Below, one piece after another: positions 18,927-27,547 of a DNA stretch of 45,370 nt. The notes beneath the pieces are model-generated. The model was not told where the DNA came from, did not search any database, and saw only the letters and a program-made list of their open reading frames with translations. Position numbers and translations under genes: made by a program. The first letter of the stretch is position 1; the number at the start of each line of letters is the position of its first letter. This DNA is from an uncultured bacterium (GTDB taxonomy: Bacteria > Patescibacteriota > Minisyncoccia > Phycocordibacterales > PALSA-1337). The stretch lies in assembly GCA_903825415.1 (NCBI GenBank), contig CAIKAN010000014.1:1-45370 (forward strand), written 5' to 3'.

Positions 18927-20792
18927 ATGAATCGCAATGTTGTAGACCAGATAAAGGCCCGATTGCAGATAGAAGACGTCATCGGCTCCTATGTGAAGCT
19001 CGAGCATGCCGGCAAATCGCTGAAGGCCAAATGCCCGTTTCATAATGAGAAAAGCGCATCCTTTTTCGTTTCACCAGATAGGGGAGGATACTACTGTTTC
19101 GGCTGCGGCGCTAAGGGAGATATTTTCACTTTTGTGGAGCAATTCGAGGGACTAGATTTCCGAGGAGCTTTGAAGGTTCTTGCGGAGAAGGCAGGAGTGC
19201 CATTGGTTTTCGATCAGAAGGCGGATGGAGAGCGAGATAGGCTTTACGCTGTAATGGAGGAAGCGGCTAAATACTTTGAGGCGCAGTTAATTAATTCAAA
19301 AGAGGCAACTGAATATGTGAATGGGCGTGGCATCAATGATTCAACCAAGAAAGAATTTCGAATTGGCTGGGCGCCTGACGCTTGGAGGAATCTTTCTGTT
19401 TACTTGAAAGGAAAAGGATTCAATGAATCAGCGATGGAGAAAGCAGGATTAGTGAAGAAGAAAGAGGTTGAGCAATCCGTTGAGGCGAGAAAGGTCGGAG
19501 AGTCGCCCGATAGGGCGATCTCGTCGACCTTTGTCGCCGATAAAAGGATTGCTCAACCGGTCGCAAGTAATTCTAATTCCAACTGTTATGATCGCTTTCG
19601 AGGAAGAATAATGTTTCCAATCTTCGATTCAAGCGGTCGCGTTATCGCATTCTCTGGGCGGATCTTGAAAGCTGATGATCAGAGTGCTAAATACATTAAT
19701 AGTCCCGATACTCCTTTGTATGATAAATCCCAAGTCCTTTATGGATTGGATAAGGCCAAGAATGAGATCAGGCGCATGAATTATTCCATCTTCGTAGAAG
19801 GGCAGATGGATTTGGTCATGTCACATCAGGCGGGGATAAAGAATACTGTGGCTGCTTCCGGTACGGCTATGGGGGATGAAGTGGCGAATGAAGCGGGAAT
19901 AGTCAGCAATCTCGGTCTTGTTAGAAGGCTTTCTCCTAATGTCATAATCGCCTTCGATTCTGATTCGGCGGGTAAGAAGGCTTCTATGAGAGCTGCGGGC
20001 ATAGCTTTGTCTCTAGGGATGGATGTGAAGATTGCCGAGATCGTTGGCGGTAAAGATCCCGCTGATCTGGTTAAGGTGAATGTAGAGAATTGGAAAACTG
20101 TTTTGAGAAATGCCAAGCCGATAGTCGAATTCGAGCTGAACAATGTTTTGGCTGATAACCCGGATCCGCGTAAATTACCACGCGCTTTGCGAGAACGAGT
20201 TTTCCCATTCTTGGTAAAGATAGATAGCTCCATGGACAAGGCCCATTTCGTGAAGATGATCGCTGATCGGGCCAAGATTACCGAGAGCGCCGTTTGGGAA
20301 GACTTGAAGAAGATGCCGATTTCGGGAGGTCCGACCTCCAGAGCTCCGAGTGATTCGGGAGGTCCGACCTCCAGAAATCAACCAGCCGGCGGCCACATCG
20401 ACCTTGTCTCTCGCCGCATATTCGGCTTGCTCGCTCTGATGGATAAAAAGATCAAGGAAGAAGCCGAAAAATATCGCGAGCTGATGAAAAAGATCGCTGG
20501 TGACCGCTATGAAGATCATGTGAAAAGATCATCTGCGACCATGGTCGACCATGTATTCGAAGCTGAGGCTTTATATGGAGACGATGAGCCTTCATGGCAT
20601 CGCCATATGAAAGAGCTTCTTTTCAATTATGAGATAGATATGATAAATGATGAGCTTGTGAAGACGATGCAGGAATTGAAAGCCGCTGAACACGCCAATG
20701 ATCAAGGTTTGGTCATAGAATTGGCAAAGAAATGCCAGGCATTATCTATCAGGAAAGCGGAAGTGGCGAAGAAAGGAAGGGACGCGCTATAA
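18927..20792 (+). CDS. dnaG: DNA primase
   Basis: CPFHNEKSASFFVSPDRGGYYCFGCGAKGD zinc finger, YDRFRGRIMFPI, TOPRIM VEGQMDLVMSHQAG; start refined to 18927. Confidence 0.96.
   Translation: MNRNVVDQIKARLQIEDVIGSYVKLEHAGKSLKAKCPFHNEKSASFFVSPDRGGYYCFGCGAKGDIFTFVEQFEGLDFRGALKVLAEKAGVPLVFDQKADGERDRLYAVMEEAAKYFEAQLINSKEATEYVNGRGINDSTKKEFRIGWAPDAWRNLSVYLKGKGFNESAMEKAGLVKKKEVEQSVEARKVGESPDRAISSTFVADKRIAQPVASNSNSNCYDRFRGRIMFPIFDSSGRVIAFSGRILKADDQSAKYINSPDTPLYDKSQVLYGLDKAKNEIRRMNYSIFVEGQMDLVMSHQAGIKNTVAASGTAMGDEVANEAGIVSNLGLVRRLSPNVIIAFDSDSAGKKASMRAAGIALSLGMDVKIAEIVGGKDPADLVKVNVENWKTVLRNAKPIVEFELNNVLADNPDPRKLPRALRERVFPFLVKIDSSMDKAHFVKMIADRAKITESAVWEDLKKMPISGGPTSRAPSDSGGPTSRNQPAGGHIDLVSRRIFGLLALMDKKIKEEAEKYRELMKKIAGDRYEDHVKRSSATMVDHVFEAEALYGDDEPSWHRHMKELLFNYEIDMINDELVKTMQELKAAEHANDQGLVIELAKKCQALSIRKAEVAKKGRDAL
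19466..19558. repeat. 93-bp palindrome inside dnaG
   Basis: ggttgagcaatcc ... ggattgctcaacc, inner ggcgagaaaggtcg.gagagtcgccc-gata-gggcgatctcgtcgacctttgtcgcc. Confidence 0.9.
20323..20374. repeat. two GGTCCGACC-core palindromes in dnaG (family D)
   Basis: cgggaggtccgacctccag at 20323 and 20356. Confidence 0.9.
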
Positions 20793-20799
20793 TACTCCC

Positions 20800-21528
20800 A
20801 TGCAGACATACGCCATCCGTTCCAATGCGATGTTCCTCGACCGGCCCTTTCGTGAGTATGTGCTCACGATTAAGGATCTGCCGTCGGAAGAGAAGCCTCG
20901 CGAAAAAATCATAGCTCAGGGTCCCGAATCATTGAGTATTCGAGAGCTTTTGGCTTTAGTATTGATCAATGGGACGGTCAAAGAAGATGTCTTGGAAATG
21001 ACCAATCGCATCATCCGTGAATATGGCGAAAAGAGCATATTATCGGAGAAGAGCGCCGAGAAGCTTTCCAAAGACGTCGATATCCCCATAGTCAAAGCCT
21101 GCCAGATCGTGGCTTGTGGGGAATTGGGCCGTCGCTTCTTTGATCGGAGCCAGAATGGCTTTACGACGATCCGTAGCGCCAAAGACGCGTATGAATATCT
21201 GCAGGATATGCGCAATCTGCCAAAAGAGCATCTTAGAGGCTTGTATCTGAACAGCCACAATAGGGTCATCCGTGATGAAGTCATTTCTATCGGTACCATC
21301 AATTCCAATATGATCCATCCCCGCGAAGTTTTCAGACCAGCCATAGAATCTAACGCTTCCGCCGTAGTCTTGGCGCACAATCATCCTTCGGGAGAAGCTG
21401 TCGCCAGTCCGGAAGATATCGAGATCACCAAGCAGCTCATCCAAGCGGGCAAAATCCTAGGCATCTCCTTGCTCGACCATGTCATCATCACCAAAGATGC
21501 TTTTTCAAGCATCGAAGCGAACTATTAA
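20800..21528 (+). CDS. radC: RadC family JAMM protein
   Basis: LSIRELLALVLINGT, LNSHNRVI, VVLAHNHPSGEAVASPEDIEITKQL. Confidence 0.95.
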   Translation: MQTYAIRSNAMFLDRPFREYVLTIKDLPSEEKPREKIIAQGPESLSIRELLALVLINGTVKEDVLEMTNRIIREYGEKSILSEKSAEKLSKDVDIPIVKACQIVACGELGRRFFDRSQNGFTTIRSAKDAYEYLQDMRNLPKEHLRGLYLNSHNRVIRDEVISIGTINSNMIHPREVFRPAIESNASAVVLAHNHPSGEAVASPEDIEITKQLIQAGKILGISLLDHVIITKDAFSSIEANY

Positions 21529-21590
21529 GCAGTTGAAGGAATTTTAACTTAAATATAGACATTGAAGTTCTAGCGGGGTGATATCTCCTA

Positions 21591-21795
21591 GAATTTTCAA
21601 TTTACAAATTCCAATTTACAATGAATTTACAATGTTCAAATTATCAACTATCAGATACGGGTATGTATCCTGTTTGAAAATTTCTCAATTGAAAATTCAT
21701 TGTAAATTGGAATTTGCCTGCCCTGCGAAGCTCCGAGGTAACTTGTGGTGAGCTAGTCGAACCACGAGGAGCGAAGTAGGGAAAATTGAAAATTC
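21591..21795. repeat. family A repeat, copy 3, with about 62-bp GC-rich insertion in right arm
   Basis: gaattttcaatttacaaattccaatttacaat ... attgtaaattggaatttg[cctgccctgcg...gaagtaggg]aaaattgaaaattc. Confidence 0.85.
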
Positions 21796-21862
21796 ATGTA
21801 AATATCTTCTCGAAAAGAATCATATCTTTGTGTTTAGTTAGAATCCTTCAATCTCCAAAACA

Positions 21863-22180
21863 ATGTTACGCGATTACACTATCACCTCGCCGTCTTTGTG
21901 CGGCATTCTTAGCCATGAATTAGTAGAGTATAATAATCTCCGCAGGCCGGAGAATATAGAGAGGATATTCGATCGGCCGTCAAAACATAGACTTACTGAA
22001 GAAGAAAGCACGACAAGGCGCAAAGCCCTTGAAGAATACTTCCATGACCTATACGGCATCCTTATGAAAGAGATCTCCGAATTTTCGATCGCCGCTGAAG
22101 CTCTACCGGATAAAGCAGTTAGATTGCAGGCCATATTACAGGAGTTCGTTAAGGTGAAGGGACTGCTTACTGAGAAGTGA
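21863..22180 (+). CDS. hypothetical protein
   Basis: 105 aa ORF, predicted helical. Confidence 0.5.
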   Translation: MLRDYTITSPSLCGILSHELVEYNNLRRPENIERIFDRPSKHRLTEEESTTRRKALEEYFHDLYGILMKEISEFSIAAEALPDKAVRLQAILQEFVKVKGLLTEK

Positions 22181-22189
22181 GATAGTAGG

Positions 22190-22265
22190 GCCTGGCCACT
22201 AGTGATTAGCCACTAGTATCTTGCTGCTGACGTTCACTAGTGGCTAAACCCTAGTGGCTAGTCGC
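22190..22265. repeat. palindromic repeat family C, copy 2
   Basis: ggccactagtgattagccactagtatcttgctgctgacgttcactagtggctaaaccctagtggctagtcgc. Confidence 0.85.
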
Positions 22266-22308
22266 TTTGCCATTTCTGGATTTCCGCCTTTTGCTCTATA
22301 ATACCCTC

Positions 22309-23640
22309 ATGACTTCCCGTGACTATTTCAAAGGCAAAAGGATAGCGATGATAGGCTTAGGCCCTCATGGAGAAATGATCGACGATGCTCGATTTCTGAT
22401 TAAGAGCGGGGCGTTATTGTCTATATATGATCTTCGCAGCGAAGCCAGGCTGAAAAGCCATTTGGTCTTTTTAAGATCGGTCGGATTGGCCAATTATGTC
22501 TGCGGATCTATCCCAGCCGATGATCTGCTCGACATGGATATGATCATCCTATCGCATGAATATCCTCGCAATTCGCTATTTCTCAAACAAGCCCAAGAAA
22601 AGGGCGTGACTATCGAATACCCCGAGACTCTATTTTTCAAGCTTTCACCGCCTCTGACCTTGGTGGGAGTGATGGGATCTTGTGGTAAAGCAACCGTGCT
22701 CTCTATGCTTGCTCCTCTCCTCGAGTCTGTATGCGAATCACCGTCTGATCATGAGGCTCCTGCCCAGTCATGCTTTGTCGTAGACCCAGAGGCTAGGGGA
22801 GGCATCCTCTCTTTCCTGAAAAAAGCCCGAAATGGGGATATCATGCTCATGCGCATGACGGGGCTTATGATGAAAGAGCTCTATGGCATGAGGATCAGCC
22901 CTCAAGTGTCCGTCTTCACTACTGTGCCGTCTCCGGCGATGTACGATGAATCGCCGTTCGAGATATTGTCATATCAGACTTATAACAATTTCATAGTCGC
23001 GAGCGATGAGGTCATCGACGCGACTCGAGTATACAAGTTCGATAGCAAGGCCAAGATGCTGCGAACCAAGGCCACGATGGTTCCCTCAGAATGGGATTTC
23101 AAAGGGCGCTCTCATGATCGTGATAATGCCGCTTTGGCGCTTCAAGTAGCTAGGCTCTTCAAGGTGCCTGAAGAGAAGATCCAGGAGATCCTCGAGGCTT
23201 GGAAGCCTCTCAAGGGCAGATTGGAATTGGTGAAAAAGATCAAGAGCACGGAGTTTTATAACGATACAGCTTCAGTTTCTCCAGACGCGACGATCGCGGG
23301 GATGAGATCTCTCTCGACCGATAAAGATCTGGTTTTGATATTTGGTGGTGCTCAGAGCGGGTCTGATTACAAGGCATTCAGCGAAGTTTTGCCGAAGTAT
23401 GCGCATACCATGATCCTTTTACCTGGCAGCGGCACTATCCGGCATAGGAAGATGCTGCAAGGCCTAGATGGAATGGAGGTATTGTCAGTGCCATCGATCG
23501 AAGAAGCTGTGCTTTTGGCTCGGGAGAAGATCCATACTGGAGACAAGGTCCTATTCAGCCCAGGCTTTGATGCCGGTGGATTTGATGTTTCCAGAAAAGA
23601 GAGAGGAGAGAGGTTTGTGAGAGCGGTGAGATCGTTGTAA
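22309..23640 (+). CDS. Mur ligase family protein, MurD-like
   Basis: GVMGSCGKATV P-loop variant, SHDRDNAALALQVA, YNDTASVSPDATIAGM, LVLIFGGAQSGSDY; start refined to 22309. Confidence 0.8.
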   Translation: MTSRDYFKGKRIAMIGLGPHGEMIDDARFLIKSGALLSIYDLRSEARLKSHLVFLRSVGLANYVCGSIPADDLLDMDMIILSHEYPRNSLFLKQAQEKGVTIEYPETLFFKLSPPLTLVGVMGSCGKATVLSMLAPLLESVCESPSDHEAPAQSCFVVDPEARGGILSFLKKARNGDIMLMRMTGLMMKELYGMRISPQVSVFTTVPSPAMYDESPFEILSYQTYNNFIVASDEVIDATRVYKFDSKAKMLRTKATMVPSEWDFKGRSHDRDNAALALQVARLFKVPEEKIQEILEAWKPLKGRLELVKKIKSTEFYNDTASVSPDATIAGMRSLSTDKDLVLIFGGAQSGSDYKAFSEVLPKYAHTMILLPGSGTIRHRKMLQGLDGMEVLSVPSIEEAVLLAREKIHTGDKVLFSPGFDAGGFDVSRKERGERFVRAVRSL

Positions 23641-23654
23641 TGTAAAGTCGAATC

Positions 23655-23753
23655 ACGTTAGCCGCGACCGTCGCAGGCAGCGACAAGTGGCGACTTTCGC
23701 GTAGCGAAGCGGAGCGAAACGAAGGCACTTGTCGTGCCGAGGAGGGAGCGAGG
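23655..23753. repeat. repeat family B, copy 1
   Basis: gttagccgcgaccgtcgcaggcagcgacaagtggcgactttcgcg...gaaggcacttgtcgtgccgaggagggagcg; inverted copy at 44792-44891. Confidence 0.9.
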
Positions 23754-23765
23754 TAGTTTTTCAAA

Positions 23766-24641
23766 TCAATCTCCGCATACCAAACACACCACCGCCCCCT
23801 CGATCTCATATCCCATATATACTGCCTGCATAGCTCCGACGATGGAGAGCGCGCTATTGTTCGATATTTGAAGATCGGTATGCTCTCCGACCAATTCAAG
23901 GGCTGCTTGGATATTCTCATTTGTTGCGCACCAAGCTTGACCGCCCGTTTTCTCTATCAAGGGAACAAGCATGTCTTTACGAAAAGCCGTCTGGTCTACT
24001 ATAGCGTCAGCGATCGATCTTTCGTCTGGAATATCGAATGTTTCGAAAGCATCAGCGATCTTGTGGCAAGAAGAGGTTTGAACGATATGCACTTGGGTCT
24101 TTAGTTTATTCTTCAGGAAATAGTCAGCCAGAGCTTGCGCCGTGGTCCCTGAAGATGTGCCTATGAAGACGGCTCCTAAGTTTTTTATCTCACATAATTC
24201 TTGCGCCAGTGATTCATATCCGATCAGGGCTAGGTCATCTGTAGATTGTCGCAAGCTCCGACAGCCTTCATTCGCCGCTTGAGTCAAGGCTTGAAGAGGC
24301 CGCTCTTTGGTAAGCACGCGTACATCGTCGTCCGTCAGTTTCATCAGCTTATCTTTCTTGTGCGGAGAGATATTATTCCCCACGAAGATGTCGAGAGTGA
24401 TAGGGGAATCCGCGCAGCTAGCATTTAGTTTATTTATGTACAAAGCGGCGGCCAAGGCTGCATTTCCTGAAGATGAAATGGCGAATCGTCGATCGCCATT
24501 CTTGATATAATGATCGATCATCACGGGAATAGATCGTCCCTTATGAGAGCCATACGGATGGAGGTCCTCGCGTTTGAAATATAGGTCAGACAGACCGATA
24601 GCTTTGCCTAATTCATCATGTTTTTCATGCGGAGTGATCAT
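23766..24641 (-). CDS. fold-type II PLP-dependent enzyme
   Basis: LYFKREDLHPYGSHKGR, SSSGNAALAAALY, IGTSSGTTAQALADYF. Confidence 0.85.
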   Translation of the reverse strand: MITPHEKHDELGKAIGLSDLYFKREDLHPYGSHKGRSIPVMIDHYIKNGDRRFAISSSGNAALAAALYINKLNASCADSPITLDIFVGNNISPHKKDKLMKLTDDDVRVLTKERPLQALTQAANEGCRSLRQSTDDLALIGYESLAQELCEIKNLGAVFIGTSSGTTAQALADYFLKNKLKTQVHIVQTSSCHKIADAFETFDIPDERSIADAIVDQTAFRKDMLVPLIEKTGGQAWCATNENIQAALELVGEHTDLQISNNSALSIVGAMQAVYMGYEIEGAVVCLVCGD

Positions 24642-24705
24642 GTGTATAGTCTACAGCCTAGTCCACAGGCTGGCAACGCTGCGGTTTTTTTGCTAAGATT
24701 CATGA

Positions 24706-24822
24706 GACTTAAGCATGCGGCATTTCTTCGTTGCTTCGCTCGTTTGCTCCCGCACTGTATTTACAATACAGTTTGGTCGCAAGCCTCGCTCGCGCCTCGA
24801 ACTGCATCCAAGTGTGTAAGTC
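24706..24822. repeat. imperfect palindrome of about 117 bp
   Basis: gactta...cactgtatt-tac-aatacagt...taagtc. Confidence 0.6.
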
Positions 24823-24843
24823 CTAGAAATTAATTTCCCCAAA

Positions 24844-25038
24844 ATGATCCAAGATAATATGAAAAAACCGAATATGCTCTGTGTTTGCCCGGAATGCAAG
24901 AATGTCATAGACCTTTCTCGGTATCCTACTATCACCCCAGGAATGGTCATAGAATGCAATCACTGCGGTATGACCTTGCTCATCAAAGGATTTGATGGAG
25001 ATAATGTGAAGACGGAGATTGTGGATGAAGGGAAGTAG
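24844..25038 (+). CDS. LysW-like small zinc-ribbon protein
   Basis: CVCPECKNVIDLSRYPTITPGMVIECNHCGMTLLIKGFDGDNVKTEIVDEGK. Confidence 0.6.
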   Translation: MIQDNMKKPNMLCVCPECKNVIDLSRYPTITPGMVIECNHCGMTLLIKGFDGDNVKTEIVDEGK

Positions 25039-25046
25039 GCGAAGTG

Positions 25047-25203
25047 TCATTTACACGAATTTTCAATTTTCAAATTCCAATTTTCAATCAATGTTCAATG
25101 ATCAAATTCTCAATTGACGCATCTATTAGCGATCGCTTGAAAATTCATTCATTGTAAATTCATTGAAAATTGGAATTTGAAAATTGAAAATTCGTGTAAA
25201 TGA
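25047..25203. repeat. family A repeat, copy 4, 42-bp perfect arms
   Basis: tcatttacacgaattttcaattttcaaattccaattttcaat and exact reverse complement at 25162-25203. Confidence 0.95.
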
Positions 25204-25205
25204 CG

Positions 25206-26645
25206 TCAAGAGATGATATTTATAGTTTCCTCAATCATCCCTCTGAATCCATGCGATCCTAGAAAGGCGATCACGTCGCCTTTTTCCGAATTGGCTTTGA
25301 GAAAGCTCACAACCTCCTCATCATTTTCAATGAAATGGACATTAGAGTGAGTCTTTTTTATTATAGCGGCTAGCTCTTCTCCTTCTATCGGCTTTTCTGA
25401 ATCATCACTTGCCGCTTTTAATTTCGTGAGCCTCGGTATCACTAAAATGTCCGCATCTTTGAAGGCGCCGTTATATTTACCGACCGACTCTCTGCTTCGG
25501 CCGCCGCTATTTGGTTCAAACACACAGATAATCTTTCCTTGGTATATGGCCTGAAGAGTCGCGAGGACTGAAGAGGCTTTTTCAGGGGAATGGGCGATAT
25601 CGTCTATTATGGTCACGCCTTTCTTGGTGACATCTCCGTCGGCTCGCTTTTCTAGCCTCCTTTTTAGCCCGTTGAATTCAGAGATAGCCTCGACAATGGA
25701 GTCTGAATTGATGCCAAGCTTATGGGCCATGGCGAAGCAACCAGCTATATTCTCAGCTTGGAAAGAGCCGAGCATCGGAGAGCGCACTGTATAATTGACC
25801 CCTTCACACGAGATATTGAATTCAAGGCCGCGACTAGACTGGATCACATTGCCATAGCTGCAATAGAGCTTGGTTCCGTCATCTCTGGCCTTCCCGTAGA
25901 AGGCTTTGTCACCTCTGAATATATTCATAAGCCTCATGACTGCGGCGTTGTCCGCACATCCGACAATGAAGCCTTTGTCTGGTACCATTTCGAATAGCTT
26001 CTCAAAAGCATTGAAATAATCTTTTTCCGTTGGGTATAGATCGGCATGATCCCATGATATGGCGCTCAGCAATAGGTGAGTGGGTTTGTAATAGAAAAAC
26101 TTGGCCCTAGGATCAGTGGGCGAGCTCTTGTATTCATCGCCTTCGAAGACGCTCCAAGTGCTGTTCGTCAGTCTTGCCGAAGAATCATGAGAGAGAGATA
26201 CTCCACCGAACATATATGTCGGATCAAGGCCGGCTTTGATCATGATGAATGACAGAAGCGCTGAAGAAGAAGTCTTGCCCCACGTCCCAGCGCAGACTAT
26301 AGAATTTTCCCTAGCGAAGTATTTGCCTATAGCTTCAGCGAAAGAGTAGATTGGAATACCATTCTCCTTGGCATAGGTAGTCTCGGGATTTTGGCTGCCG
26401 GAAGCTGTGCCGACTATGACTATATCCGGCACGCCTTTCTCGACCATCTTCTCCACATGCCAGCCCGCATAGAAGTCTATCTGGTGCTTCTCCAATTCGA
26501 TAGAAATAGGAGGGAAGAAGCCTTTGTCGCTGCCGCTTACGGCTATGCCTATATCGTGAAAGGCTATGGCTAGTGCGCTGGTGGCTACGCCGCAAATGCC
26601 TATGACATGGACTCTTTTTGGCAATTCTTGTGCGGTTGCATTCAT
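25206..26645 (-). CDS. Mur ligase family protein, MurC/Mpl-like
   Basis: VHVIGICGVATSALA, CAGTWGKTSSSALLSF, EGDEYKSSPTDPRAKFFYYKPTHLLLSAISWDHADLYPT. Confidence 0.85.
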   Translation of the reverse strand: MNATAQELPKRVHVIGICGVATSALAIAFHDIGIAVSGSDKGFFPPISIELEKHQIDFYAGWHVEKMVEKGVPDIVIVGTASGSQNPETTYAKENGIPIYSFAEAIGKYFARENSIVCAGTWGKTSSSALLSFIMIKAGLDPTYMFGGVSLSHDSSARLTNSTWSVFEGDEYKSSPTDPRAKFFYYKPTHLLLSAISWDHADLYPTEKDYFNAFEKLFEMVPDKGFIVGCADNAAVMRLMNIFRGDKAFYGKARDDGTKLYCSYGNVIQSSRGLEFNISCEGVNYTVRSPMLGSFQAENIAGCFAMAHKLGINSDSIVEAISEFNGLKRRLEKRADGDVTKKGVTIIDDIAHSPEKASSVLATLQAIYQGKIICVFEPNSGGRSRESVGKYNGAFKDADILVIPRLTKLKAASDDSEKPIEGEELAAIIKKTHSNVHFIENDEEVVSFLKANSEKGDVIAFLGSHGFRGMIEETINIIS

Positions 26646-26705
26646 GGTCTGTTTAGTATAGCGTAATGGCAGAAACCTTCAAAATCATTTTTTTGTTTGT
26701 GATTT

Positions 26706-27416
26706 ATGAGTACATCAAATTGTAGTGGGATCCCGAGGTATCCCCAAGCGCCGGAAAAACTGAGCGATGCCGCTATCACAGCTCTTACAGAGCTCTGCTT
26801 CGGCGACCAAAGTTCGATCATAGGGCCTTTGACAGCAGAAGCTGCTGTAGTGTTCGGCACGTCGAACATTGGGCATTTGTACGCGATCTCGTTGATGATC
26901 GCTGACCTTATCCGGCGCACTGGGCTGCGGATAGTGTATCTTACTGGTGGAACCATCCATGGTGACGTGACGCAGTCAGAGCTGCTACAACACACGATCG
27001 GTGCGGATGGCTATGCGACTGTTAAATTCAGGACGGATCGCATTTCACTGACTACTCTTGGTAACGTTCGGTCCGCCGTTCTTCAGGGCTTGTTTGGTTA
27101 CGCAAACGTGGTATTCATCACAAAACACAGCCATTGTGGCAGGGCAAGGATGACGCTCGAGAGATATCTTGGTCCTAAGCGACATAAACTATTCCAGGCA
27201 GGCTACGCGCAGATCATTCCCGGAGTTCCGGGCCTGATGAAACCGGATAATTGGACCAGACACCAGAAATGGATAGAGAGAGTTTGGGGAGAATTCTTGA
27301 GGATCAGGGAATACGGCCTCAGGGGTGACATCTTCTATACAGATGAAACTGCCGAGCTGGTCGGTAAGATCGAAACGCTAACCGGCACAGCAACGGCAGA
27401 GCCTGTGACTGCCTGA
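26706..27416 (+). CDS. DUF218/YdcF-like protein
   Basis: AVVFGTSNIGHLYAISLMIADLIRRTGLRIVYLTGG...SEL. Confidence 0.55.
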   Translation: MSTSNCSGIPRYPQAPEKLSDAAITALTELCFGDQSSIIGPLTAEAAVVFGTSNIGHLYAISLMIADLIRRTGLRIVYLTGGTIHGDVTQSELLQHTIGADGYATVKFRTDRISLTTLGNVRSAVLQGLFGYANVVFITKHSHCGRARMTLERYLGPKRHKLFQAGYAQIIPGVPGLMKPDNWTRHQKWIERVWGEFLRIREYGLRGDIFYTDETAELVGKIETLTGTATAEPVTA

Positions 27417-27448
27417 TCAAAATGGTTAATGATGAGATGAGCACGCGA

Positions 27449-27479
27449 GCGCGCTTCTTCGGAGGCGCGCTGTTTTTTA
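27449..27479 (+). terminator. rho-independent terminator
   Basis: agcgcgcttcttcggaggcgcgctgtttttt. Confidence 0.85.
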
Positions 27480-27547
27480 CTATTAAATGATTGATTCATG
27501 AAGCAGAGACTCCTCCTTTTTCAAAGGGGGAATCCGCGCGGTCGGCA

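Noticed and set aside
19466-19558. dnaG palindrome as an assembly error
   Set aside because: Reading frame is preserved across the insert and the flanking DnaG motifs are intact; a raw-read check would still be useful.
27508-27534. cctcctttttcaaagggggaat palindrome
   Set aside because: Short imperfect hairpin; insufficient evidence here for a repeat family.
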